A DNA stretch of 64,000 bases from contig JAIOYW010000002.1 of assembly GCA_021740915.1 (NCBI GenBank), positions 293,454 through 357,453 of the forward strand. The letters are read 5' to 3'. This stretch comes from Ignavibacteriales bacterium. GTDB taxonomy: Bacteria > Bacteroidota > Ignavibacteria > Ignavibacteriales > Melioribacteraceae. The position numbers were made by a program, and so were the translations under genes. Below, piece after piece: positions 28,384-37,617 of the stretch (position 1 is the stretch's first letter; each line of letters begins with the position of its first letter). Below the pieces are notes generated by a model that was not told the DNA's origin, searched no databases, and saw only the letters and a list, made by a program, of their open reading frames with translations.

Positions 28384-29301
28384 ATGCGAAAATCTGAACA
28401 TCAAATAAATGCTACTGCAATTAAACTAAGTCAGGCACAAATCTGGTTCCTCGCCTCACGCCCAAAAACATTACTTGCCGCAGTTGTTCCTGTGATTATC
28501 GGTACTTCAGTTGCCTCCTATTCAGGTAAACTGGATTTACTTCCTGCTATCGTTTCACTAATCTGTTCGATTCTAATTCAAACCGGAACGAATTTCGTTA
28601 ATGATCTCTACGACTTTTACTCGGGCGCTGACCGTAAGGACAGAGTTGGCCCATTGAGGGTAGTTTCAAATGGGCTCGTCTCACCTGAGACGATGAAACT
28701 GGCAATTTATCTTGTTTTTGGTCTCAGTTTTTTATTAGGAATGTACCTGGTTTATAATGCCGGATGGTTTATTCTTTTTATAGGAATTCTTTCAATTTTG
28801 GCTGGTTACGCCTATACTGCCGGTCCTTATCCGCTTGCTTACAATGGACTCGGAGATATTTTTGTTTTTATTTTCTTTGGTTTTATCGGTACAGTCGGGA
28901 CTTTTTATGTGCAAGCTTTGGAAATAACTCCATTCGCCATATGGGCATCAGTTCCTGCTGGCGCACTGATAACTAATATACTTGTCGTAAATAATTACAG
29001 AGATATCAAGCAGGATAAACTGAGCGGTAAAAATACACTCGCTGTTAAATTTGGTGAAACATTCAGCCGAATTCAGTATTTAGGTTTTATGTTTGTCTCC
29101 TATATGGTTCCGGTTATTGTTTTCTTTACATTTAAAAATAATTTACTTATCTTCCTTCCCTTCCTTTCTCTTCCGCTTGCTATCAGATTAATTAAAATGA
29201 TTTTTTCGCTCAAAGGTAAAGATCTAAATAAAACACTTGAATTGACCGCCAAATTATCTGCGATATATGGAACATTGTTCTCTATTGGTATATTATTATG
29301 A
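28384..29301 (+). CDS. menA: 1,4-dihydroxy-2-naphthoate polyprenyltransferase MenA
   Basis: 305-residue integral-membrane UbiA-family prenyltransferase attaching the isoprenoid side chain. About eight to nine membrane helices; first Asp-rich site NFVNDLYDFYSGAD(R)KDR and second site NNYRDIKQDKLSGKNTLAV. N-terminal W-F-L-A-S-R-P-K-T is typical of MenA. Overlaps menC by ATGA. Confidence 0.95.
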   Translation: MRKSEHQINATAIKLSQAQIWFLASRPKTLLAAVVPVIIGTSVASYSGKLDLLPAIVSLICSILIQTGTNFVNDLYDFYSGADRKDRVGPLRVVSNGLVSPETMKLAIYLVFGLSFLLGMYLVYNAGWFILFIGILSILAGYAYTAGPYPLAYNGLGDIFVFIFFGFIGTVGTFYVQALEITPFAIWASVPAGALITNILVVNNYRDIKQDKLSGKNTLAVKFGETFSRIQYLGFMFVSYMVPVIVFFTFKNNLLIFLPFLSLPLAIRLIKMIFSLKGKDLNKTLELTAKLSAIYGTLFSIGILL

Positions 29302-30368
29302 ATCAGGTTTCCTTAAACTGGAAAACCTATAAAACTCAATTTATTTCAACTTTTTCAACCTCCTCCAACCGTTTCACTGTCCGTGAATCTCTTCTTATAA
29401 TTCTGACAGGTCCCGAGGGAAACTCCGGATATGGTGAATGTGCGCCACTCAAAGGATTCAGTCGCGAATCAATTTCTAATATTGTTGATTTTCTGAACTT
29501 AAAAAAAACGGAAATTGAAAAAGCAATAGATGGATTAAGTTCAGGACTTGAAAAAGTACTTGGAATCTCATCAGAATTTCCATCCTTACAGAGCGGACTT
29601 GAACAGGCATATTTCACACTCTTCCCCGATTCAATTCAATTATTTGACTCCTTCATCCCATGTACAAGGGAGATTAATGGACTTTTGCCTCTGCTCCCTC
29701 ATATAGAAACGCTCCAGAAACTTGAGGAACTAATTGCAGAGGGATATGGAACAGTTAAAATTAAAGTTGGAAGAGAAAACATAAAGGAAGATATTGATCT
29801 AATCAAAGCAAGCTGCCAATTATTTGGCAACAGAATCAGCCTTCGATTTGACGCAAATGGTTTCTGGGATATTGAATCAGCAAAGTACCTTTTTAAAAAG
29901 ATTGACAATTTACCAATTCAGTATATTGAGCAGCCGGTAAAATCAATGACTGAAGCGGCAAAACTCTATAACCAATTCAACATACCGGTAGCTTTAGATG
30001 AATCCGCAGTTTCAATAAAACAGATCGGAGATATTATTTCCCTGAACGCTTGTTCGTACATTATTTATAAACCTGCATTGAGTGGTGGGTTTAGCAATTT
30101 TATTAAAATCAGACAGAAAATCCAGGATTCAAAAATACAATTGGTTATCACAGGTGCTTTTGAATCTTTTCTTGGTTTCGATCACACGGTACTGGTCTCG
30201 GCTTTTGCCGATCAGAACATTGCTCATGGTTTGACAACTCAGAGGCATCTTGAAAATTCCCTAAACTCATTTTACAAAATCAGCGGACACTCGATAAAGA
30301 TAGATAAAATCTATCGTCAGAACAGATTGAACATAAATAAAATTGTTGCCCTTGAAAACCAACTTTAA
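29298..30368 (+). CDS. menC: o-Succinylbenzoate synthase MenC
   Basis: 356-residue enolase-superfamily enzyme dehydrating SHCHC. Catalytic residues: Lys pair in VKIKVGRE, metal Asp in RFDANGFWD, Glu in YIEQPV, Asp in ALDESA, and Lys in IIYKPALSGG. These match the OSBS pattern. Capping domain N-terminal 100 residues. Overlaps menA by four and menE by 26 bases. Confidence 0.93.
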   Translation: MNQVSLNWKTYKTQFISTFSTSSNRFTVRESLLIILTGPEGNSGYGECAPLKGFSRESISNIVDFLNLKKTEIEKAIDGLSSGLEKVLGISSEFPSLQSGLEQAYFTLFPDSIQLFDSFIPCTREINGLLPLLPHIETLQKLEELIAEGYGTVKIKVGRENIKEDIDLIKASCQLFGNRISLRFDANGFWDIESAKYLFKKIDNLPIQYIEQPVKSMTEAAKLYNQFNIPVALDESAVSIKQIGDIISLNACSYIIYKPALSGGFSNFIKIRQKIQDSKIQLVITGAFESFLGFDHTVLVSAFADQNIAHGLTTQRHLENSLNSFYKISGHSIKIDKIYRQNRLNINKIVALENQL

Positions 30369-31821
30369 AGATTACTGGATTGAAAGCCAGGCTTTCCTTC
30401 ATCCCGAAAGAACTGCAGTTATTTACGGAGAAACCTCCATTTCTTATTCACAATTAATGTTTGCTTCGGAAAATCTGGTGAAAAAAATTTCCCCGGATAG
30501 GGCGCTAAATGGTAAAATTGTTTTTCTGGCTTGCGGACATGATATCCAATTCATTATCTATTTGCTGGCATTATGGAAAACTGGCGCAATAGTTTTCCCG
30601 GTCAGCAGCAAAATCAAAAAAAAAGAAATTGAATCACTGATCACTGAATTTGGTGATCAGATTTTTATTTGTGACAATGATTTTGAAATTCCAGCTACCA
30701 TGAATAAAATGATACTCCAGAACGAATTTGATTTTAATGAAACAAACCTGACAGATAGTCAATATAATGGAGTCAGTCTGATTATTGGTACATCCGGAAG
30801 TACAGGAAAACCAAAAGGCGTTCTTCACTCATATGAAAGTTTATTCTCAAGTTTTATTGCCTTTAGAAACCTGAGGCATAATTCACCTGCGCCCCATCTC
30901 TGGATTGCCTCTCTGCCATTTCACCATATAGGTGGGTTCTCAATCATTACACGGACAATTCTTGCAGGGGATTCAGTAATAATTCCAGAAAATAATTCCA
31001 CAGATGGCTTACTTGTGACTTTAATCGAAAAAAGCCCGGATTATATTTCATTGGTTCCAACAGTGCTGGAAAAATTGGTATCTTCAAAATTAGAACCGAC
31101 ATGCAGGAAAACTAAAATTTTTCTTGGAGGAGCAAAATCGAAATTCCAGACTGTCAAAAATGCTGATAAACTTGGCTGGGATATTGAACTGGTTTATGGT
31201 TCAAGTGAGACAGGTTCAATGATCTGTTCGGTACATTCTTCAGATTCGGAATTCACTGAAGGTTTTATTGGGAAACCTTTGCCCGGCATTGAGATTTCAG
31301 TCGTTGGAAATGACGGGAAATCACTTGAATCCGGCGAAAAGGGTAAAATGTTGATAAGCTCGCCAACACTTTTTCATGGGTATTTCGTGCAGACGAAAAA
31401 TCTGACTGAAAGTTTTCAGAAAAATGAATTTTTAACATCAGATCTGGGATGGAAAGATAGTAATGATTCTTTTCATCTCGTTGGAAGAGCAGATAATCTG
31501 ATAATCTCAGGAGGTATGAATATTGATCCCGAAGAAATTGAAAGTCTTATCAAATCAATCCCCGGAGTAGCTGATTGCGCTATTTTTCCAGTAAATGATG
31601 ATTATTGGGGACAAATTGTTGCGGCGATAATTGAACCTGTGAAGAATTCATCGCTGGGTAAAGATAATGTATTGCAATTACTTAGGACAAATCTTTCGGG
31701 CTATAAGTTGCCGAAAAAAATTGTTTTCTCAGAAAAGATACCCAGAACCGACCTGGGGAAAATCATTTATAATAACTGTTTAGCCATCCTCAGAGAAGAT
31801 GAAGAGCCAGATTATTTTTAA
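30343..31821 (+). CDS. menE: o-Succinylbenzoate-CoA ligase MenE
   Basis: About 490-residue AMP-forming acyl-CoA ligase activating o-succinylbenzoate. Motifs: P-loop IIGTSGSTGKPKGVLHS, VYGSSETGSM, and the C-terminal hinge GRADNLIISGGMNIDPEEIE, with the last catalytic Lys in RTDLGKIIYN. No ATG lies before the conserved N-terminus; starts must be one of three TTG codons (30343, 30346, 30352) inside the end of menC, so translation is probably coupled. Confidence 0.93.
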   Translation: MLPLKTNFKDYWIESQAFLHPERTAVIYGETSISYSQLMFASENLVKKISPDRALNGKIVFLACGHDIQFIIYLLALWKTGAIVFPVSSKIKKKEIESLITEFGDQIFICDNDFEIPATMNKMILQNEFDFNETNLTDSQYNGVSLIIGTSGSTGKPKGVLHSYESLFSSFIAFRNLRHNSPAPHLWIASLPFHHIGGFSIITRTILAGDSVIIPENNSTDGLLVTLIEKSPDYISLVPTVLEKLVSSKLEPTCRKTKIFLGGAKSKFQTVKNADKLGWDIELVYGSSETGSMICSVHSSDSEFTEGFIGKPLPGIEISVVGNDGKSLESGEKGKMLISSPTLFHGYFVQTKNLTESFQKNEFLTSDLGWKDSNDSFHLVGRADNLIISGGMNIDPEEIESLIKSIPGVADCAIFPVNDDYWGQIVAAIIEPVKNSSLGKDNVLQLLRTNLSGYKLPKKIVFSEKIPRTDLGKIIYNNCLAILREDEEPDYF

Positions 31822-32191
31822 GTTCTTCAGGGATATCGGTTTTCAAGAATGAATTTTTGTCAACGAGAACGTGAATTGTTTTAACGATTGCTGCGATATT
31901 TCCTGCATCATCAATAAATTTGCACTCTAATTCAAATGCGCTTTTTCTTAATTGTGAGACTGACAGATGAATTGTCACATCCTGACCGACATACATCGGC
32001 TTGATAAATTCAGCATGGGCATTTTTTATGGGAATGATATAATCGTCATCAAAAAAATAATTTCTGTCAAGATCGAATTCATTCATCATTTCTTCATAGG
32101 CTGAATGCGCTTTTTTGAATAAATTTGCGTAGAATAAAATCCCTCCGGGATCACAATCAAAAAAATTAATAATTGTTTTGGTAGTAAACAT
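31790..32191 (-). CDS. Hot-dog acyl-CoA thioesterase, probable DHNA-CoA hydrolase
   Basis: 133-residue single hot-dog fold thioesterase of the 4-hydroxybenzoyl-CoA type. The active-site pattern FFDCDPGGILFYANLFKKAH (Asp in the D-x-x-G-h-x-Y loop) is intact. It would release CoA from DHNA-CoA before MenA acts, completing the only step of the pathway not in the plus-strand run. That substrate is inferred from position: its gene lies convergent to and overlapping menE by 32 bases. Not coupled by operon, so a separate thioesterase role is possible. Confidence 0.8.
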   Translation of the reverse strand: MFTTKTIINFFDCDPGGILFYANLFKKAHSAYEEMMNEFDLDRNYFFDDDYIIPIKNAHAEFIKPMYVGQDVTIHLSVSQLRKSAFELECKFIDDAGNIAAIVKTIHVLVDKNSFLKTDIPEELKNNLALHLL

Positions 32192-32241
32192 ATTTCCTTA
32201 ACACTTTTTATTTAGATGGACAATAAGACTTTCCGAAAATA

Positions 32242-33573
32242 ATGATAAAAAAACATAATACTCTAAAAATTGTCACAATATTGGCAATAATATTTTTAAG
32301 CAATGATCTCCTGCCGCAGCAAAAAGAAATAAGGCAAAAATTCTTTGATGACGGAAAACTTCAGTCCGAGGGTGAATATGAGAACGGTGTCAAAAATGGA
32401 ATTTACAGAGAATATTATCCGACAGGCGAACTCTGGAAGGTTTGGAATTTTATAGATGGAAAAGAAGAAGGTGCCTCGAACTGGTATTTTCCTGACGGGA
32501 CATTAAGTATGGAATGGAATTATGTTTTCGGAATGCTGGAGGGAATTTCAAAATGGTACTATGAAACAGGAGAACTCTGGGCTGAGCCAAATTATATCAG
32601 TAATAAAAGGGAAGGCTTTACAAAAACATATTATAAGTCTGGTGTTCTTCAGGCTGTGTGGAATTTTCGGAATGATTCACTTAACGGTTTGAGTAAAATA
32701 TTTTATGAGAGTGGAGCTTTGGAAGTTGAGAGAAATTATGTCAACGATAAGCTTGAGGGTAAAAGCCGGGTATTTTACGATTATGGGCCTGTCGCACTGG
32801 AAGCAAATTATGTTAACGATCTTCTGCAGGGAATTTCATATATCTATTATCCCGATGGAACCATTAAAGTTTTGGATACTTATGATCAGGGTCAAATAGT
32901 TAAGCGCGAAAGATATGATATAATGGGAAAATTAGATAAAATTGAAGAAAATTTTGTTCAGTATCATGATCAGGGCACAGTAAAATCGGAATTGAGTTTT
33001 GTGCAGGGATTAAAAACCGGCACGAATTATTACTATTACGAATCAGGGATGAAAAAAGCAGTTCTAAATTACTATAGTGGCCTGCTTAATGGAATGTGCC
33101 TGTATTATAATGAAAACGGAACATTGGCCGAAGAGATCAATTACATTTTTGGACTGCCGGAAGGTACTTCCCGTATTTATGACCCGCTTGGTTCTTTGGT
33201 TGAAGAGGTTGAATACTATAGTGGATTAAAAAACGGACCCGCTACAGAGTACTTTATTGGCGGATCAAAAAGTTCTGAAAAATATTACAAAAACGGTTTA
33301 ATAGACGGGCTGCAAAAAAATTATTACACTTCAGGAGCCGTCCTCGCACAATCGAAATTTTCTTCGGGAAAGAAGGAATCCATAACTACGATGTACTATG
33401 AAAACGGTGAAATTGCTTCTTACGGGTATTATAAAAAGAATCTCCCCAATGGTAAGTTTTTCTCATACTATGACGATGGTTCACTTGCACGCCAGGCAGA
33501 ATATATACATGGCGAAATGGTTTACGAGTACCTCTATGATAAGAATGGAAACGAAATAAAAAAATTTCCCTGA
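32242..33573 (+). CDS. Secreted MORN-variant repeat protein (YwqK-like)
   Basis: 443 residues. N-terminal hydrophobic segment (about 8-24) then roughly 16-17 repeats of 23-25 residues of the form YYExGxLxxxxNYxNGxxxG, the toothed MORN-variant repeat also found in YwqK-type proteins. The repeats fill nearly the whole protein, forming an elongated beta-sheet solenoid. Probably exported to the periplasm or cell surface. In some bacteria such proteins are annotated as antitoxins, but no toxin is adjacent and there is no support for that role here. Confidence 0.85.
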   Translation: MIKKHNTLKIVTILAIIFLSNDLLPQQKEIRQKFFDDGKLQSEGEYENGVKNGIYREYYPTGELWKVWNFIDGKEEGASNWYFPDGTLSMEWNYVFGMLEGISKWYYETGELWAEPNYISNKREGFTKTYYKSGVLQAVWNFRNDSLNGLSKIFYESGALEVERNYVNDKLEGKSRVFYDYGPVALEANYVNDLLQGISYIYYPDGTIKVLDTYDQGQIVKRERYDIMGKLDKIEENFVQYHDQGTVKSELSFVQGLKTGTNYYYYESGMKKAVLNYYSGLLNGMCLYYNENGTLAEEINYIFGLPEGTSRIYDPLGSLVEEVEYYSGLKNGPATEYFIGGSKSSEKYYKNGLIDGLQKNYYTSGAVLAQSKFSSGKKESITTMYYENGEIASYGYYKKNLPNGKFFSYYDDGSLARQAEYIHGEMVYEYLYDKNGNEIKKFP

Positions 33574-33597
33574 AAAGGAGGAATCAAAACTTCAGAC

Positions 33598-34578
33598 TCA
33601 GTCCAGGAAATATTTGTTTATATCAATCGACAGATGATTAATTCGTAAAATCTCTGCGGATTCAAAATATTCAATCCCGCTCACACTTACATCGCTGAAT
33701 GTTTCTATTTTGACCGGTGTTTTCATATCAGACAATCTGAAAAGTGTTAATTCACCGTATTTCCATTCCCCTCCTTCGAGTTCAATATTTTCCCCGCTTA
33801 AAATAAAAAGTCTGCCTTTCAGCGCAACACAGGAATGAATTATGCCGCGAATACCAATATCACCTGCCCTGGCGAAGAATTGTGTTTCGTTGTTTTTTAG
33901 ATTAATAATAGAGAAAGATTTTTGATCAGATAATACAATTTCATCAGTATAACCATCATATGAATATTTGGTAAAAAATCCCGGACGAGAAGTAACAATC
34001 TCAAGTTGACCATTATAAAATTCAATGGTCTGAACCAGATTCTCTGATTCCCAATCATACTTTGACACGATAAGAACTGAATTCATTTTGCTATAAAAAA
34101 CTGATCCATAATTCGAATATGAAAGTACTTTTTTATTCAATATTCTCCCCTTCATATCAGCTATCATCAGATATGAAGTTTCGGTGCCTGGCTCGGATAC
34201 AAGTATGGCAGCCAAATCATCAGAGGTCGAAACGAATATTGTCCGCTCATAATCCGCCCCTGATTTTTCGTCCTTAATTACTGTAATCAAATTTCCGGAC
34301 AAATCATAATATTCAATTTTGCCATCCAATGGATATGCAAGAATCGAAACTCCACTACTAAAAAAAGTCAGATTGGGAAAGGGGGCATCGTAAGGTGATT
34401 TGATATTCAATCTGAAAAGAAAATCCCCGGAAGCATTATTGATTGAATAATTTAGATTATTGATTTCCTGACTGTTTCGCGCCTCATCCAGGATATCTAC
34501 TCTCGAAGTGAAATCCTGTGCGAGGCAGTTACTGATGGTGATAAAGGCTATCACAAAAATTATTAACATTTTATACAT
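33598..34578 (-). CDS. Exported protein of unknown function, strand-rich
   Basis: 326 residues with a signal peptide (1-20, ending NCLAQ). The mature protein is a run of short beta-strand pairs with polar turns (KIEYYDLSGNLITVIK, SYLMIADMKGRILN, FSIINLKNNETQF, ELTLFRLSDM), the look of a six- or seven-bladed beta-propeller without recognisable WD or Kelch signatures. No catalytic motif seen. Convergent with the MORN protein 24 bp away and 113 bp after the M23/T9SS gene on the same strand. Function unknown. Confidence 0.7.
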   Translation of the reverse strand: MYKMLIIFVIAFITISNCLAQDFTSRVDILDEARNSQEINNLNYSINNASGDFLFRLNIKSPYDAPFPNLTFFSSGVSILAYPLDGKIEYYDLSGNLITVIKDEKSGADYERTIFVSTSDDLAAILVSEPGTETSYLMIADMKGRILNKKVLSYSNYGSVFYSKMNSVLIVSKYDWESENLVQTIEFYNGQLEIVTSRPGFFTKYSYDGYTDEIVLSDQKSFSIINLKNNETQFFARAGDIGIRGIIHSCVALKGRLFILSGENIELEGGEWKYGELTLFRLSDMKTPVKIETFSDVSVSGIEYFESAEILRINHLSIDINKYFLD

Positions 34579-34691
34579 AAATCCTCAATATTCCAATTAT
34601 ATCAATCCGGGTAGCATGAAATTTATAATTATTTATAATGCAATCCGCTTCCGGAGTCCTTTCAATTAATAACTAATAATTAAGCATAAGG

Positions 34692-37034
34692 CTATTTTAA
34701 AAGCAGCATTTTTCTCAAAAACATTCTGTCACCAGTAACAAGCCTCATAATATATACTCCACTGGCGAAACCGGAACCATTCCACCTGATCTCATACTCA
34801 CCTTGTTTAAGTTTGCTTCCAACTGGTGTATCAACAAGGTTCCCAAGAATATCAAAAATCTCCAGTTTAGTCTGTACGGATCCGTCTGCAACTATGAATC
34901 TGATTGTAGTTTCAGGGTTGAATGGATTGGGATAATTTGGCAGCAATGCAGGAACCGGAGGCAACAACTCAGTTCCATTTTCAACAGAGGTTGATGTTTC
35001 AAAATATTCAAGAGTTCGTTTCATGAAGTTGATCTGCTGACTGAAGGAATAGACTGTCTCAAAAGGAAAAGATAGATATAGCATACTTCCCGGCAATGAA
35101 CCATTCCCAAAAATTCCTCTGAAGCATACACCTGCTTTTCTAAAAATCTGCCCATCCCTGTAAACATTGTAATTAAAAACCGCACCCCCGCCATTAACCG
35201 GCTCAATATCATCAGGATAATCTTCCGGATAGACCTGCCCGATATTAAGAGATAATCCTTCAAAAAAGGTTCCCTGAATTCCCGAGACAGTATTCATCCC
35301 CACATTTCCATCGAAAGCGAGCCGGGACTTGAGATAATGCCTGAAAAATAATGTATCTGAAGGCTGTGAGTTGCTGTGTGAACGATCCAGATCCCATCCA
35401 ATCTCAGATCCGGAAACAAGCAATTTACCCCCATTTTCCAAAAAATTGATAATCGATTCCTGTTCTGTAGCATCAAAGGTTTTGTCATTTGTAGATTCAT
35501 CCCCGACAAACCAAATAACAATATCGTAATCATTCAGATTTATCGCCCCCTGACTTACCGACTCATTTGCACATGATGAAATAAGGACACTATCTGAAAC
35601 TGTCATAGCTCTGAAATAGGTCGAATTAAAATTATGCGATGAGGATTGCCAGCTTGCCGGACTACCATACCGATCAAATCCATCAACTATAAGAGCTTTG
35701 CTGAAACTGCTCCCGTCAAAATATGAGGAACGTGAATAAATATCCCCGGGAGCACTTTCATTGAGACTTGAATCAACAGCAGTCATTCTGAAAAAATATG
35801 TGGCGGAGAGAGGCGGAACAATAAAGTCTGCTGCCGATGGAATATAATAACTCTCCATATCAGCTTTTAATACTGTTTCATCGGCGGCAAGCGCCCAATC
35901 TGTCATTGCGGTATTTCTGGAGTAATAAAGTCTGTAACCTAAGATATCAGTGTCAGTACTTTTTGACCATGAAAAACGGACACTGGTTTTCCCATCATCA
36001 TTTAGAAGTGTTTTCAGAACCGGAAATGTGGGCGGGACAATATCATTTCGGGTGATAGAGATGTTAAATAATTCGCGGTCAGTGTTGCCTCTTGTATCTT
36101 CAGTAAATATTTCAAGGATATAATCCCCGACATCGATTGTCTCTGTATCAAGAAAGTTGTCTGTAACTGCACTGTAATTATTAATGTAGTCAGCACCAAG
36201 TCCGTTTGTCAGAATGTAAACAGGATCACTGAGTGTTGCCGTTCCTGCAAGAAAAACTTCATGAACATCATCATCACTCGGTTTTGTATCAAATCTGTAT
36301 TTAACACCTGAAGAAGCTGGTTCATAAATAATACTCGAAGTATCTGTGGATAAAACTCTGTATCCCAGTATATAAGTTCCATTATTAGAATGCGAAGAAG
36401 ATGTACCGTTTTTTTCATCAACTCTAATGATAATATCGATTTTCCCGGCTAATCCGTTTGCAGGAACCAATTGATTTGACTGATTGACTCTGAACTGTAA
36501 TGAATTTCGGCTTATCACAGGTGCGTACGGATCCAGATATGGGTCCAGACCTCCACCTTCTCTTATATTGTTAATCTCCACAGCATAGCCTGATGGAGAT
36601 GAGACCAGTTCCCTTTCAATTAGATGAGTGTGCCCCTGCCCCGGGTAAATGCTTCCGATTACGGTTGAGCCTTTCGTGACACTCTGCCCTAATATTAAAG
36701 AAGGATTAGGCACAATATGGAGATAAGTTAATCGTTTCCAAACAGAGCCGAACTGAGTCCGGATAGTGACGTATGAATTTGAGCCCTGATCTGATGCAAT
36801 TGTATGAACGATTCCATCCAAGCATGGATAAACAGGATTTCCGTCATTTTCAGCAATATCAACGGCATTATGAAAATGATCGGAAGAAAGAGTGTTCCTG
36901 AATTCACAAAAGGTGGCTGTCAAAGGCTGGGTGGTTTTGAATGGAGGTACAGGCCATTGATACCTGATTGTATCTTGTTGTGCCAAAGTTATTGTAAAAG
37001 TCATCAGAAATGGAATTATTAGACCGATTTTCAT
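34692..37034 (-). CDS. Secreted M23-peptidase-like multidomain protein with type IX sorting domain
   Basis: 780 residues. Signal peptide 1-18. Residues about 40-175 resemble a LytM/M23 zinc peptidase: HFHNAVDI in place of HxxxD, YLHI, and HTHLIERE in place of HxHFE, so the metal ligands appear kept. Then an Ig-like domain, a fibronectin type III domain (about 325-430), a Rossmann-like amidotransferase-type domain (KALIVDGFD, NDYDIVIWFVG, INFLENGGKLLVSGSE, about 435-660), and a C-terminal type IX sorting domain (LPNYPNPFNPETTIRF to LLLK). Probably cell-surface or released; peptidoglycan or protein substrate unknown. Confidence 0.85.
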   Translation of the reverse strand: MKIGLIIPFLMTFTITLAQQDTIRYQWPVPPFKTTQPLTATFCEFRNTLSSDHFHNAVDIAENDGNPVYPCLDGIVHTIASDQGSNSYVTIRTQFGSVWKRLTYLHIVPNPSLILGQSVTKGSTVIGSIYPGQGHTHLIERELVSSPSGYAVEINNIREGGGLDPYLDPYAPVISRNSLQFRVNQSNQLVPANGLAGKIDIIIRVDEKNGTSSSHSNNGTYILGYRVLSTDTSSIIYEPASSGVKYRFDTKPSDDDVHEVFLAGTATLSDPVYILTNGLGADYINNYSAVTDNFLDTETIDVGDYILEIFTEDTRGNTDRELFNISITRNDIVPPTFPVLKTLLNDDGKTSVRFSWSKSTDTDILGYRLYYSRNTAMTDWALAADETVLKADMESYYIPSAADFIVPPLSATYFFRMTAVDSSLNESAPGDIYSRSSYFDGSSFSKALIVDGFDRYGSPASWQSSSHNFNSTYFRAMTVSDSVLISSCANESVSQGAINLNDYDIVIWFVGDESTNDKTFDATEQESIINFLENGGKLLVSGSEIGWDLDRSHSNSQPSDTLFFRHYLKSRLAFDGNVGMNTVSGIQGTFFEGLSLNIGQVYPEDYPDDIEPVNGGGAVFNYNVYRDGQIFRKAGVCFRGIFGNGSLPGSMLYLSFPFETVYSFSQQINFMKRTLEYFETSTSVENGTELLPPVPALLPNYPNPFNPETTIRFIVADGSVQTKLEIFDILGNLVDTPVGSKLKQGEYEIRWNGSGFASGVYIMRLVTGDRMFLRKMLLLK

Positions 37035-37181
37035 AAAAGTTTATCCGTTCGGATGGTCAAAGGACTGTTAGACTGATCTGAAACGTAATTGCCGATAATG
37101 AAGTAAAATAGTCTCAATTAGTTCAGAATTAAAATTTAATATTACAAAAAAACAGGCTAAGTGCAAAGTAGGCTAATCAGG

Positions 37182-37616
37182 TCAGTCCTCGGAAACTGAA
37201 ACAATTTTTGGCATAAAACTGATAAATGATTGAAATGAAGGAATTAATTTAAAGAGCAGGAAGTATAATGCGATCAAAAATATACCTGAGCCAAAAGAAT
37301 ACAATTCCTGAAAGCCGGAATCTGAAAAAACAATTTGCCCGAGCAAAACAGATACAATTAAAATTAAAAGGGGTACACCATATAGAATTGAAGTCGCAGA
37401 CAGAATTTTTGTCCCATCCACTTCAATTTTTACATTATCACCCGCTTTTACACCAAAAGAATCAATAACCTGAACAATATTTTGGTTATCCTCGACTCCC
37501 CGGCAGAATATCTTTGCTGTACATTCCTCACAATTTCCTTTGGAGAGAAGCGCAATTTCAGCTTTTCCACCGGAGGATTTAATTACAACACCTCTTTCAA
37601 TAATATTCTCGTTCAT
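37182..37616 (-). CDS. RseC/MucC-family protein at the end of the rnf operon
   Basis: 144 residues. N-terminal cytoplasmic domain with Cys cluster (KGNCEECTAKIFCRG) then two membrane helices (about 77-95 and 107-126), as in RseC/MucC proteins. RseC homologues are linked to the SoxR-reducing Rsx/Rnf complex; here it follows rnfB by one base, which supports a functional link. The Cys pattern may bind an Fe-S cluster (inference). Confidence 0.85.
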   Translation of the reverse strand: MNENIIERGVVIKSSGGKAEIALLSKGNCEECTAKIFCRGVEDNQNIVQVIDSFGVKAGDNVKIEVDGTKILSATSILYGVPLLILIVSVLLGQIVFSDSGFQELYSFGSGIFLIALYFLLFKLIPSFQSFISFMPKIVSVSED

Positions 37617-37617
37617 C

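Noticed and set aside
32242..33573. Naming the MORN protein a YwqK antitoxin
   Set aside because: No toxin partner; the label in databases reflects repeat similarity only.
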